A stretch of DNA of 64,000 nt. Origin: Chitinophaga polysaccharea (GTDB lineage: Bacteria; Bacteroidota; Bacteroidia; Chitinophagales; Chitinophagaceae). Below are positions 35,053-44,819 of this stretch, piece by piece. The translations under genes and the position numbers were made by a program. How positions within the stretch are numbered: position 1 is the first letter of the stretch; each line of letters starts with the position of its first letter. The notes beneath the pieces were generated by a model. It was not told the DNA's origin. It saw nothing but the letters and a program-made list of their open reading frames with translations, and ran no database searches. The stretch lies in the NCBI RefSeq assembly GCF_007829335.1, contig NZ_VIWO01000003.1, positions 682,001-746,000 on the forward strand, in the 5' to 3' direction.

Positions 35053-38000
35053 TCAAATTTTAACTACCCGGAAAGTTTTTACTTTATTATCTCCTTCCAG
35101 CTTTAGGATATAAGTGCCGCTTGGCAGCGTGCTGATATTTTTGTTGAGTTGTTTTTCTCCTTTCGGAATAATCCATTGGCGTAGTATGTTACCACGTATA
35201 TCCATCAGCGTAAGCATCCGGTAAGTAGCGCTGTTTAGGTTAATGGTTAACTGCCCGTTCGTAGGATTCGGGTAGGGCAGTAGTGTTGCAGCTGTGGCGC
35301 TTTCCGCTACGATTGCTGGTTTAACATAGGCCATACGGGCGGTAGAAGTATCTACGGCGCAGTTGTCGATGCTGAACCAGTTGAATTTAAAGGCGCCCGA
35401 TTGCACATGTATGCCGGTATAGCTAAGGGCAGGCAATGTGATTGTTGCTTTGATAGTGCGCCAGGTACCGCCGGTAGATGGAATATTGATGGTACCGAAA
35501 TTGAACCCACTATGTCCTATCCATACACTGGCAGCGGCGGTAGACGATACACGGATGCTGATGGTGTATTTGCCTTTTACAGGAACATTCAGGGTGTTAT
35601 ATGCCCACCAGTCATTGACATGCAGGTTGGTAAAATCCTGTCCGCCTCCCACATCGGTACAGGTTTCCAGTATAGGACCTGTTGCGCGGTTGGAGGCGCT
35701 TTCTGCTTCGTATTTATCATTTACGGAGCAGGTATAGCCTGTTGCTACTACTGCCGTAGCAGATATCGCGCCGGCGCTGGCGGTTATGCTATAAGTCCCT
35801 GCTGCATTACCGGCAGTAAATACGCCGGTGGTGTCGATGGTATTCGCCGGGTCGCTGGTGCTCCATGTTGGCTTAAAGGCAAACAGGCTGTCACGCTGGT
35901 CATAGCCTTTGGCGATGAACTGCTGAGAGGCGCCTAGTGGTACAGTTACCGTATCGGGGGTGAGTACAATGCGGGTCAGTGCCGGCGGCGTAATCACATG
36001 CACGGTGGCCGTATCTGTTATGCCTGCCGCTGTGGCTTGTACCGCGTAGTTACCGGTAGTGCCGGCCGTAAAGAGGCCGCTGGCGCTGATGCTGCCACCA
36101 CCGGATACCGACCATGCTGGTGTGATAGCAAACACGCTGCTGTCTTGCCCATAGCCGGTGGCGGTGAATTGTTGCGTTTGACCGGTATTCAGGGTAACGC
36201 TGTCGGGCTTGATGGTAACGCGTGACAAGCCAATGGAATCGGCGCGGAAGACGCTTAACCAGTTGAAGTTCCAGCCGTCTTTGTTGGATACAATCCTGAT
36301 GGTTTGCTGCCCCTGTTCCAATCGTACAGGCGCCGACGTAACCGTAATCCATTTCTGCCAACCACCGCTGACAGGCAGGCTCACGGTTTGCAGGGTAACG
36401 GTATCCAGTTGTATTTTCAAACTGGCCAGCGAGTTTACCGCTACACGGAATTGCAGGCGGTAAGTATCAGCGCGGGGTACGTTGAGGTCATATTCAAACC
36501 AGGTATTGGCGCCGATATAGCTTACGTCCAGGCCGCCGCCGATGTCGGCCGTCGTTTCGGTGCAACAGGCATTGCCGTTGTCGAAGCTCTCTGCCTGTAT
36601 TTTTACGGGCAGGTTTCGGTAATTGGTGGCCCGCACGTTGACGTTGGTGTTGCCTGTTTTAGTAATAGTGTCCACGGTGGCGGTAGCGCTTACTTTGCCG
36701 GAGCTGTTCAGGGTTGCCAGCCCGTTGGCCGTAATGGTATTGCCTGCGCCGGTAATGCTCCATACCGGTGTAATGGCCATGGGATACCCGTTCTGGTCAA
36801 ATGCTTTGGCGGTATACTGCTGCTGTTTGCCAGCGAGGAAGGAAAGGTCTGCAGGCGTTACCTTAATGGTGTCCAGTACCGGTGTGCCCAGCCCTTTTTG
36901 GTAGATGCGTGCATAGTCTACCTGCATACTGTCTGGCCAGTCGGCTTCTACAATAGTACCTCCCATACCTCCACCAATAGCGACGTTCAGGATCAGGTAG
37001 AATTTCTGGTCAAAGGGCCAGTCTTTCCAGTCGGTATGTGGATTGGGGTAGGTGAGGATCACTGTGGAATCATATATAAACCGGAGGGTATCCGGCGCCC
37101 ATTCCATACTGTACACATGATAGGCGGTGTCGGCATCCATCAGTTTCTTGCTGTTGGAAATGCCACCGCCATTGGTCCAGTTATGGTTTTGGGTGTGTAT
37201 GGTCGATAATACAGTTCCGAAGTTATTACCCACATGTTCCATGATATCGAGTTCTCCACTTTTGGGCCATCCGCCGTAGGCGCTGGAGGTAGGCATGAGC
37301 CAGATGGCAGGCCAGGAGCCGCGGGCACGGGGGAGCTTCGTTCTCACATCTACCCGGCCATACAGGAAATCAAATTTACCTTGTGTAATCAACATGCCGG
37401 ATGACCAGGGCTCGGTGGTATTGCCGTTAGGGAAGTCTTTCTTCCCGGTAATCACCAGGTTACCGTTTCTGACACGCGCATTATCATGTGTGCTATCCGT
37501 ATATACTTCCTGCTCTCCATTGATCCAGCCTTTGGGGTGAGGATCTATTTTCCATTTGCCGGCATCAGGCATGCCGTTGGTATTGAATTCATCGGCAAAT
37601 ACCAGGGTCCAGTTGGGATTACCTTCAAATACCACGTTGCCTTTTACCGTATAGGAGGCCACGTTAGCGCTGTCCAGTTCGGCGCCTGCCACGGTGAGTT
37701 TAAGGGCAGTGCGGGAATAGTTGGCGGGAGAGTTGCCGCTGAGCGTTACCAGGGCAATGGTATCGTTGAGCCGTTGTACGTTGCCGATCGTAACACCAGC
37801 CGGCAGGTTGGAGGCTACCCAGCTGCTGGTATGGAGGGTGGAACTGAATACGCCGCCATTTACTTTGGCGGTGAGCACAGCGCCGTTTTCATTTCCCATC
37901 CTGATAGTAGTATCTTTTAAGACGATGTTGGTAGGATTGGGCGCCTGCACCAGGTCGAAATATAGGATGCCATTGGCTTTCTTACCATCGATAAACTGTA

Positions 38001-38475
38001 CGGCAATGGTATTAAAGTCGGTCCTTTTTTTTACGCTTTGAAAGTTGAAGGTGGCCTCTTCCCACTGGTTTACGCGGGAGGGCCTGTAGGTAAAGTATAC
38101 CGCTTTGCTGTAATTGGTGCCTGGTTGCAACTTAAACATGATATCTTCCTGTACGTTGCTATACACCAGCATTTTGAACGTGCTGTTAGAAGAAAGATTA
38201 AACGAATCTTTCAGGGAAACGGAGGTGCTCATGTACTCAAAGCAGCTGGTATCTTTGGTGAATTTAGCGACCAGCGGGCTGGTATTAAGCCCGGATGGAT
38301 TAGGATTAGGTACACCAAATTCTACTTTCCCGGTGGTGGTATTCCCGGCGTAGTAAGTCCATTTGCCGGAGCAGGGACCATGACCTTCCATATCATCCAA
38401 CAGAAGGTATTGGGCGTGGAGGCGGCTGCACAGCAGCATGCTCAACACCAGCAAGAGTGTAGACATCTTTTTCAT
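35053..38475 (-). CDS. GH16 beta-glucanase with CBM6-like modules, Ig-like domains and T9SS tail
   Basis: 1140 residues. Order: signal peptide (MKKMSTLLLVLSMLLCSRLH), an N-terminal carbohydrate-binding-like sandwich (to ~180), GH16 catalytic domain ~290-530 with SGELDIMEHVG (Glu408 nucleophile, Glu413 acid/base), a first Ig-like (Big-2 type) domain, a CBM6-like module (KIQAESFDNGNACC to DGWNFNWLSVFR), two more Ig-like domains (VTLNTGQTQQFTATGYGQDS; VTVPLGASQQFIAKGYDQRD), a second CBM6-like module (KYEAESASNRATGPILETCT), and a C-terminal type A T9SS sorting domain (PYPNPTNGQLTINL to TYILKLEGDNKVKTFRVVKI). It is secreted by T9SS and cleaves beta-1,3 or mixed beta-glucans such as laminarin. Last gene of the minus-strand locus 3. 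Confidence 0.92.
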   Translation of the reverse strand: MKKMSTLLLVLSMLLCSRLHAQYLLLDDMEGHGPCSGKWTYYAGNTTTGKVEFGVPNPNPSGLNTSPLVAKFTKDTSCFEYMSTSVSLKDSFNLSSNSTFKMLVYSNVQEDIMFKLQPGTNYSKAVYFTYRPSRVNQWEEATFNFQSVKKRTDFNTIAVQFIDGKKANGILYFDLVQAPNPTNIVLKDTTIRMGNENGAVLTAKVNGGVFSSTLHTSSWVASNLPAGVTIGNVQRLNDTIALVTLSGNSPANYSRTALKLTVAGAELDSANVASYTVKGNVVFEGNPNWTLVFADEFNTNGMPDAGKWKIDPHPKGWINGEQEVYTDSTHDNARVRNGNLVITGKKDFPNGNTTEPWSSGMLITQGKFDFLYGRVDVRTKLPRARGSWPAIWLMPTSSAYGGWPKSGELDIMEHVGNNFGTVLSTIHTQNHNWTNGGGISNSKKLMDADTAYHVYSMEWAPDTLRFIYDSTVILTYPNPHTDWKDWPFDQKFYLILNVAIGGGMGGTIVEADWPDSMQVDYARIYQKGLGTPVLDTIKVTPADLSFLAGKQQQYTAKAFDQNGYPMAITPVWSITGAGNTITANGLATLNSSGKVSATATVDTITKTGNTNVNVRATNYRNLPVKIQAESFDNGNACCTETTADIGGGLDVSYIGANTWFEYDLNVPRADTYRLQFRVAVNSLASLKIQLDTVTLQTVSLPVSGGWQKWITVTSAPVRLEQGQQTIRIVSNKDGWNFNWLSVFRADSIGLSRVTIKPDSVTLNTGQTQQFTATGYGQDSSVFAITPAWSVSGGGSISASGLFTAGTTGNYAVQATAAGITDTATVHVITPPALTRIVLTPDTVTVPLGASQQFIAKGYDQRDSLFAFKPTWSTSDPANTIDTTGVFTAGNAAGTYSITASAGAISATAVVATGYTCSVNDKYEAESASNRATGPILETCTDVGGGQDFTNLHVNDWWAYNTLNVPVKGKYTISIRVSSTAAASVWIGHSGFNFGTINIPSTGGTWRTIKATITLPALSYTGIHVQSGAFKFNWFSIDNCAVDTSTARMAYVKPAIVAESATAATLLPYPNPTNGQLTINLNSATYRMLTLMDIRGNILRQWIIPKGEKQLNKNISTLPSGTYILKLEGDNKVKTFRVVKI

Positions 38476-38496
38476 AACGCTTCATTTTGGTGGATG

Positions 38497-38525
38497 GATC
38501 AGCCCCGCTTTATGCGGGACTGATC
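38497..38525 (-). repeat. Intercistronic hairpin between susD and GH16
   Basis: GATCAGCCCCGC (38497-38508) and GCGGGACTGATC (38514-38525) pair over 12 positions with one mismatch and a 5-base loop. No T run follows on the minus strand, so it looks like an RNA processing or stability element rather than a terminator. Confidence 0.6.
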
Positions 38526-38593
38526 CGGGTTTTCGGATTTTGTTTACGTGGTTAAACGATTACTTACATAGGATCATTTGTTCATCGAAAGGG

Positions 38594-40045
38594 TCATAAA
38601 TTCGGGTTTATTACAGCATCAGCACCAGGTATGGGCATCCAGTAATTCGCTTTGGTGATAGTACCGGAAGGTGGCAGATCTCCCGGATTTTTATTCGCAT
38701 TGGCCGCTTCTACCTGCTCCAGTCTTACGAGGTCGAACCAGCGGTTCCATTCACCGGCAAATTCCCATGCGCGTTCATTTACCACCGCGGTGGCAAAATC
38801 AGCACCGGACAAACCTTCTGGCAGGTTGGCCAGTCCTGCGCGCTGACGCACGGCATTAATAGCCGTATAGGCGTCGCTGTTAGGCGTGCCGGCAGACCGT
38901 GCCTGGGCTTCTGCATAAATCAGCAGTACATGTGCATACCGCATCATAATAACGGGATTGGCCGACATGTACACGTTGCGCGCGCCCGACTGGATGGTGA
39001 ATTTTTTATAGTAAGGATGCTTGGTGGAGGTTTGTTGCCAGGAGATGGTTTTACCATCGCTCAGCGTAAACTGTGTACTGAAAGTAGCGTCTTTCCGGGG
39101 GCCTGCGGGGAAGTTGTTGAAGAAGTTGAGCTCGGGGAAGAAATCGCTCCAGCCACCTTCATCTTCCGGCATGGTAGACAAGCCATAGAAGGAATTATAG
39201 GTGATCCACTGTCCGCGGGTGAAGAGAGTGAATACATCTTCTACGGTACCGCCGGCGAAGATCTTCAGGTAGTCGCCCTGGTAAAGATCAAATCCATACA
39301 ACGTTTTATTGTCAATCACTTCTTTGGCTTTAGCGGCTGCCAGCGCGTATTTGGACTGGTTTTTCAGCGGCCATCCGGCTTCTGTGAGATAAACATCTGC
39401 CAGCAGGGCTTTGGCAGCGCCTTTATTGGGGCGGCCAGAGCTGCGGCGGGCATTGGGCATCCACTCTTCTGCTCTCTTCAGGTCTGTTTCTATCAGGGCG
39501 TATACCTCGGCCGGTTTGCTCTTTTTAAGCGTAAGATAATCGGGTGAATATACTTCAGAGGGAATGATCGGCACTTCTCCCCACAGCCTGGTGAGCCAGT
39601 AGTAGCAAAGCCCCCGCAGGTAGCTGGCTTCACCCACCATGGCGCGGATGCTGTCGGGATTGCCTCCCTGTACGGCCGTATAGTTGTTGATGATATTGGT
39701 AGTGGATTGTATGGTTTTGTAGCATCCCAACCAGATGGGAGGCATCCGGCCATTCAGGGAGGAAACATTGAAGCGGTCGAACTCCCTGAACTCTTCCTTG
39801 TTGGAGCCGGCATGCGTGGTGAGGTCATCGCCGCCCATGGTCATGGCTATTTGTGCCACGGAGGTAAAGCCGCTGGTCCACGGCACCAGCAGGCTGCCGT
39901 AGGCGCCGGACAACACCGTTTCCAGGCCTGCCTGGCTGCTGAGGGCATCCTTGCCGGCTACCAGTCCACGGGGCTCTTCATTAAGCTGTTTGCTGCACCC
40001 TGCCGCCAGCACGAGGCAAAGTACCAGGTATATAGTCTGTTTCAT
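38594..40045 (-). CDS. SusD/RagB-family lipoprotein, locus 3
   Basis: About 483 residues from ATG 40045, which gives a clean lipoprotein signal (MKQTIYLVLCLVLAAGCSKQ); an upstream in-frame ATG at 40063 adds six residues. SusD motifs GEASYLRGLCYYWLTRLWGE and VNERAWEFAGEWNRWFDLVR are intact. It begins 30 bases after the susC stop and should bind beta-glucan fragments at the surface for delivery to SusC, with the GH16 enzyme supplying them. Confidence 0.93.
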   Translation of the reverse strand: MKQTIYLVLCLVLAAGCSKQLNEEPRGLVAGKDALSSQAGLETVLSGAYGSLLVPWTSGFTSVAQIAMTMGGDDLTTHAGSNKEEFREFDRFNVSSLNGRMPPIWLGCYKTIQSTTNIINNYTAVQGGNPDSIRAMVGEASYLRGLCYYWLTRLWGEVPIIPSEVYSPDYLTLKKSKPAEVYALIETDLKRAEEWMPNARRSSGRPNKGAAKALLADVYLTEAGWPLKNQSKYALAAAKAKEVIDNKTLYGFDLYQGDYLKIFAGGTVEDVFTLFTRGQWITYNSFYGLSTMPEDEGGWSDFFPELNFFNNFPAGPRKDATFSTQFTLSDGKTISWQQTSTKHPYYKKFTIQSGARNVYMSANPVIMMRYAHVLLIYAEAQARSAGTPNSDAYTAINAVRQRAGLANLPEGLSGADFATAVVNERAWEFAGEWNRWFDLVRLEQVEAANANKNPGDLPPSGTITKANYWMPIPGADAVINPNL

Positions 40046-40075
40046 GTTGTATCGTTTAGTCATGACCGTTATTTT

Positions 40076-43000
40076 TTAAAAACTGAGTGTTACTCCGCCG
40101 GTAATGGTTTTCACATTCGGGTAAGTGCCATAGTCAATACCCTGCCTGATATCGCCGGCAGATGAATTGCTTTCAGGATCCAGGCCGCTGTAGTTGGTGA
40201 TGGTCAGCAGGTTGGTAGCGCTGACAAATACCTTAATGCCGAGTGTATTTTTCAGCGCTGTTTTAGGAAGCGTATAAGCGAGGCTCACATTCTTCAGGCG
40301 GAGGAAGTCCCCTTTTTCCAGGAAACGGCTGCTTTGCGTGAAGTTGCGGTTGGTGGTGCTGAACGCCGGTATATCTGATGTTTCATTCACACCGGGAATG
40401 TAGCGGTCTTTGATGGCTGCCAGGGTAGCTTCGCGTGCATCGCCGCCATAGTACATGGCTGCGGCGCTGTTGTAGTTCAGGCGGTCAAACCCAAAGAGTC
40501 CCTGGAACAGTAAGTTCAGCGTAAATCGCTTATAGGCAACGGTGTTGTTCCAGCCGATAGATGTTTTGGGAATACCGGTGCCGATCACATGATAATCGTT
40601 GGCATCAATGGTGCCATTGTTGTCCAGGTCGAGGTAGCGGGAATCGCCGGCTTTGGCGCCGTACTGGCTGGCTTTGGCATCGCCGGGCTTCCAGGTGCCG
40701 AGGTAGGTGAGGCCCCAGATAGCGCCCAGTGACTGCCCAGGCATTACCACGAATTCTGATTGCGGCGACATGCCACCACCTATTCTCCGGTTGTTAGGAT
40801 CAAAGATGCGGGTTTTTCCTTCACCCAGGGAAAGCACTTCATTGCGGTTGAAAGACACGTTAAATCCCGTATTCCAGGTTATGGCGCTGTGGTTGATTAC
40901 ATCGCCGTCGATGGAAAATTCCCAGCCCTTATTCTGTACGGAGCCAACGTTCCTGGTAATAGGGTTCCCACCGAGGTACATGGGTAAGGTTTCCACCAGC
41001 AGGAGGTCGCGAGTTTTCTTTACAAAGTAATCTGCGGTAACGTTTACACGACCTTTTAATAACCCGATGTCTATTCCCACATCTTGCTGTTCCGTAGTTT
41101 CCCATTTCAGGTCGGGGTTGCCGATGTTGCCCATCATCAATCCCACCAGGTGACTGTTGTTGGTAAACGATGCGGCTATATTGGAATAGGATGAAAGCGT
41201 ACTATAGGGACTAATGGCCTGGTTGCCGGTAAGTCCCCAGCTGCCACGTATTTTCAGGTTGCTGAAGGCGTGCTGGTCCTGCATAAAAGGTTCGTTGCTC
41301 ACCACCCATCCGGCGGAAACAGAAGGAAAGTGGCCGTATTTATTATTGCCCTGGAATTTGGATGACCCATCCCGACGGATAGCGGCCGATACGAGATATT
41401 TATCACGGTAGCTGTAATTAGCACGTCCTACCAGGGAAAATATCGCCCACTTTGAATAACCAGAGGAAGGGCTGCCAGGAGTACCCAGCGCCAGGTTATT
41501 CCACTGGAAGTTTTCATAGGTAAGATTAGAAGCGCCGGCAGCAGAATAATTGTTGGTGCCCTGCTGGTATTCCATCACCGCTGTGATATCGATGTTGTGT
41601 GCCTGGTTAAATGTTTTCCGGTAGTTCAGCGTGTTGGTATTCTGTAACACGATGTCTTTGGTGGAGCGTATACTGGAAGAGGAAACATTGTTGTTGGTGA
41701 TTTTGCCGGCGAAGCTCTTGTCGTCGGTTTGCAGGTAATTGGCGCCGTATTGCAGGTTGAACGTAAGCCCGGGAATGATGTTGAATTTGAAGCCACCTAT
41801 CATATTGGCGAGCATGCGATCTTTTACTGCCAGCCGGTTTTCGGTGAGTGCTACCGGGTTATAGAACAAAGACCCTACAGGATCGCTGATAACATAGCTG
41901 CCATCGGCATTGCGCACCGGTGTGGTGGGCGACCAGGTGATGGCCTGTGCCAGGGGACTGCTGGGACCATCGGCAGGAATATCTACATTTTGTGCGGTGC
42001 TATAAGAGCCGGTGATATTGAGAAAAGTAGATGCCCAATCGGATAGTTTGGAATTGATATTGGACCGTACCGTATAACGTTTATAGAAAGAGTTATTGAT
42101 CACCCCATCCTGGTTCAGGTAATTACCGGAAATGAAGTAAGTGGATTTATCGTTTCCGCCGGAAAGGTTTAGTAAATACTCCTGGGTGGGCGCTGCGCGA
42201 AAGATTTCATCCTGCCAGTTAGTGCCACCTTTAGTACGAAACTCCGCGATCTGCGCATCGGTAAACTTAGGCGTGGTTCCAACAGCGACTGCATGCGCAT
42301 TGGCGGTTTCGGCGAAGTCGGCTGCGTTGAGCAAGTCCAGTTTTTTCAATACAGTGGATGATGACAGGCGGGTGGTGAAGTTGACGCTCAATCCACCTTT
42401 ATTGCCTTTTTTGGTGGTCACGAGGATCACGCCATTAGAGCCCCTGCTACCGTAGATGGCGGTGGCGGCGGCGTCTTTCAGTACCTGTATCGACTCAATA
42501 TCATCCGGGTTAATAGCAAAGAAGTCTGCGCCTACAAAACCATCCACTACATAAATGGGATCGTTGCCGCCATTGATAGAGTTGGAACCGCGGATACGTA
42601 TACGTACGGCGCCTCCGGGCGCCCCGGCGGAATTGGTGACCTGTACGCCAGCCGTACGTCCCTGCAGCACCTGGTCGAGCCGGTTGACCGGCGCATCCTG
42701 GAAATCTTTCGAGGAGACAGATGTAATAGCACTGCTGAGGCTACCTTTCCGCTGTTCACCGTATCCCACAACTACCAGTTCGTTGATATTGGAAGCGGAG
42801 GGGCGCAGCATAACAGGTAAGTTATTCCTGTTGCCTACCGGTATTTCTATTTTGTTGTACCCGAGAGAGGAGATGATCAATATAGCGTTATCGTCGGGTA
42901 CCGCGATGGTGTATTCTCCTTTTTCATTTGTCACCACGCCTTTGCTGGTGCCTTTCACCTGGATGGTGGCGCCGGGCAGCGGTTCGCCTTTTTCGTTGGT

Positions 43001-43435
43001 TACTTTTCCCTTTACTTCTTTTTCAACGATGGGCGTTGTTTCCCCGGGATTGGCTTTCCGCTTTACGATGATCACCTTATCGGAAATAGACCAGGAGAGT
43101 GGCTGATCCAGGAAACAGGCGTCCAGCGCTTGTTCCAGGGGAACGTTTTTTAGCTGGAGACTTACTTTTCTTCCCTGCAATAGTTGTTCATCTGTATACA
43201 GGAAACTGTATCCGGTTTGTTTCCGGATCTCCTGGAAAATTTTATCCAGGGACGCATTCCGTTGCGATAGGGTAACTGTTTGTGCATACCCTGCTGCATG
43301 AACCTGTAGCAGGGTGATGGTCATCAAAAGCACCGTTAATTTCATGATCAGTACCGTTTTTGGAGATAATCGTGGAAATTTTTTGCCCCATGCGGCACAA
43401 GTTTGCCTGCCTTGGGAAAAAAGCATCAATTGCAT
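40076..43435 (-). CDS. SusC/RagA-type TonB-dependent receptor with STN domain, locus 3
   Basis: About 1119 residues from ATG 43435; a GTG at 43474 is in frame but gives an unusual extension. Signal peptide (MKLTVLLMTITLLQVHAAGY near residue 32), STN (NASLDKIFQEIRKQTGYSFL), regulatory domain (GKVTNEKGEPLPGATIQVKG), plug (VVVGYGEQRKGSLSSAITSV; DAAATAIYGSRGSNGVILVT) and barrel ending TGGVTLSF. It is the ligand-sensing importer of the GH16 locus. An antisense promoter-like TAnnTTTG element overlaps the first base of its start codon. Confidence 0.93.
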   Translation of the reverse strand: MQLMLFSQGRQTCAAWGKKFPRLSPKTVLIMKLTVLLMTITLLQVHAAGYAQTVTLSQRNASLDKIFQEIRKQTGYSFLYTDEQLLQGRKVSLQLKNVPLEQALDACFLDQPLSWSISDKVIIVKRKANPGETTPIVEKEVKGKVTNEKGEPLPGATIQVKGTSKGVVTNEKGEYTIAVPDDNAILIISSLGYNKIEIPVGNRNNLPVMLRPSASNINELVVVGYGEQRKGSLSSAITSVSSKDFQDAPVNRLDQVLQGRTAGVQVTNSAGAPGGAVRIRIRGSNSINGGNDPIYVVDGFVGADFFAINPDDIESIQVLKDAAATAIYGSRGSNGVILVTTKKGNKGGLSVNFTTRLSSSTVLKKLDLLNAADFAETANAHAVAVGTTPKFTDAQIAEFRTKGGTNWQDEIFRAAPTQEYLLNLSGGNDKSTYFISGNYLNQDGVINNSFYKRYTVRSNINSKLSDWASTFLNITGSYSTAQNVDIPADGPSSPLAQAITWSPTTPVRNADGSYVISDPVGSLFYNPVALTENRLAVKDRMLANMIGGFKFNIIPGLTFNLQYGANYLQTDDKSFAGKITNNNVSSSSIRSTKDIVLQNTNTLNYRKTFNQAHNIDITAVMEYQQGTNNYSAAGASNLTYENFQWNNLALGTPGSPSSGYSKWAIFSLVGRANYSYRDKYLVSAAIRRDGSSKFQGNNKYGHFPSVSAGWVVSNEPFMQDQHAFSNLKIRGSWGLTGNQAISPYSTLSSYSNIAASFTNNSHLVGLMMGNIGNPDLKWETTEQQDVGIDIGLLKGRVNVTADYFVKKTRDLLLVETLPMYLGGNPITRNVGSVQNKGWEFSIDGDVINHSAITWNTGFNVSFNRNEVLSLGEGKTRIFDPNNRRIGGGMSPQSEFVVMPGQSLGAIWGLTYLGTWKPGDAKASQYGAKAGDSRYLDLDNNGTIDANDYHVIGTGIPKTSIGWNNTVAYKRFTLNLLFQGLFGFDRLNYNSAAAMYYGGDAREATLAAIKDRYIPGVNETSDIPAFSTTNRNFTQSSRFLEKGDFLRLKNVSLAYTLPKTALKNTLGIKVFVSATNLLTITNYSGLDPESNSSAGDIRQGIDYGTYPNVKTITGGVTLSF

Positions 43436-43447
43436 ACATTTGTATGG

Positions 43448-43534
43448 TTTGGGTAAATAATGAATAATTGTCACAAGCGATTTACATACAGACCCAGGCT
43501 TTACCGGGAGCGGTGCAACGCTTCCGGTTTTTTT
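43448..43534 (+). ncRNA. Candidate antisense RNA opposite the susC leader (locus 3)
   Basis: On the plus strand, opposite to fecR and susC, TTG (43412-43414), 20 bases, then TACATTTG (43435-43442) matches the Bacteroidota promoter pattern TTG-N19-21-TAnnTTTG. About 60 bases downstream, ACCGGGAGCG (43503-43512) and CGCTTCCGGT (43519-43528) form a 10-bp stem with one G-U pair, followed by TTTTTTT (43528-43534), a textbook terminator. A transcript of roughly 87 nt complementary to the susC leader is inferred. The start point is approximate. Confidence 0.6.
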
Positions 43535-43607
43535 GTGCCTGTATGGGTAAAGGGATAGTGGAACTTAAGGACTCATGATACCAGTTGTTTTAACGTATAG
43601 GTAAATG

Positions 43608-44819
43608 TCAGGGTGACACGATAATCTGTCTTCCCCTGATCTCGAAATGCGCTTCTCCTGTCATTTCCATCATTTTTAATACCTGGGATACCGGTACATT
43701 TCTCGGTATGATACCGCGGAAGTGCGCGGTAACAGGCGCTTTATACACCACCTCCATATTATACCAGCGCGCAATGAGGCGCATGGCGGAAGCAATGTCG
43801 TTGCCTTCCAGTTGTATGAACCCGTTTTTCCAGGCGATGGCTTCTTCTGTATTCACATGCGGCACGATGGCCAGTTGGTGGTTTTGTTTATCGAGCTGGG
43901 CGCCTTGTCCCGGGGCCAGCTGTTGACTGCTACGGTGGTTGCTTACTTTTACGGCGCCTTCCAGCAGGGTAGTCTTCATCAGGCCTTCGTCTTCATATGC
44001 CATGATATTGAACTGGGTGCCGAGTACTGTCACTTCGAGGCTGTCGCCCCCGGTGCGTGTTGTTACCCTGAATGGCATGGCGGCATTGGGCGTCACGTCG
44101 AAATAGGCTTCCCCGGTGAGTTCCACCTGCCTGCTGCGACCACTGAAAGCAACGGGATACTTGAGGGAGCTGGCGGCATTCAGCCATACTTTAGTGCCAT
44201 CGGGCAGGGTCACCTGGAATTGTCCGCCCCTCGGCGTGCTTAAGGTGTTGTAGGAAAGCGCTCCGGAAGTATTGGAGTTGCCTGCTCCTGCGGTATACAT
44301 TAATTGTCCGCCGGAAGGCCTGCTGATCCGGGTGTTGCCCTGTTGTGCCAACGGTTCGCCACCAGTGCTATCCAAAGGTACCTGGGTACCATCTGCGAGG
44401 GTTAGCATGGCTTTGTTGCCGCCAGGCGCCATATCGTTTTTGAGCACAGGCGTAGTGCTGGCAACAGCAGGCGCTTGCCGCGACTTATGCTGCCACGCAT
44501 ACCAGCCCGCTGATAACAATAGCAGCACAGCCGCAGCAGCGGGTATCCAGCGTAGCGGGCGGCGGGTGGGCAGGGGAATAATCGGTGTGTGTGGGGTGAG
44601 CTGATCTGCTGCCAGTATTTTATTGGCGATATGATCCCAGTAGTCGGGATCATAGCTGTCGGCCGGCAGATCGTCGGGTAACAGCATTTCCAGCTGCTGC
44701 GCAACATCTCCGGTAAGGTCATCCCTGACCAGGTCGGACAGTTCCTGCAGCTCTGCATCAGTGGCTGAGTGGTTCAACGCCTGCCGGAGCAGGTAGGTAA
44801 GACGCTCTTGTATCAACAA
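43608..44819 (-). CDS. FecR-type anti-sigma protein, locus 3 (TTG start)
   Basis: About 403 residues. N-terminal cytoplasmic helices, one transmembrane helix near residues 90-108 (RWIPAAAAVLLLLSAGWYAW), FecR domain (TPRGGQFQVTLPDGTKVWLN; RQVELTGEAYFDVT) and DUF4974-like end (FIQLEGNDIASAMRLIARWY). No ATG lies upstream in frame: the codon run is TAA-AAC-AAC-CAA-GAA-TTG-TTG-ATA, so translation should begin at one of two TTG codons (44819 or 44816). The protein is otherwise complete and lies between sigma and susC as in loci 1 and 2. Confidence 0.9.
   Translation of the reverse strand: MLIQERLTYLLRQALNHSATDAELQELSDLVRDDLTGDVAQQLEMLLPDDLPADSYDPDYWDHIANKILAADQLTPHTPIIPLPTRRPLRWIPAAAAVLLLLSAGWYAWQHKSRQAPAVASTTPVLKNDMAPGGNKAMLTLADGTQVPLDSTGGEPLAQQGNTRISRPSGGQLMYTAGAGNSNTSGALSYNTLSTPRGGQFQVTLPDGTKVWLNAASSLKYPVAFSGRSRQVELTGEAYFDVTPNAAMPFRVTTRTGGDSLEVTVLGTQFNIMAYEDEGLMKTTLLEGAVKVSNHRSSQQLAPGQGAQLDKQNHQLAIVPHVNTEEAIAWKNGFIQLEGNDIASAMRLIARWYNMEVVYKAPVTAHFRGIIPRNVPVSQVLKMMEMTGEAHFEIRGRQIIVSP

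Noticed and set aside
36304..37209. Long plus-strand frame opposite the GH16 gene
   Set aside because: Shadow of the GH16 reading frame, Cys/Gly-rich without any domain; GH16 catalytic and CBM motifs are unambiguous on the minus strand.
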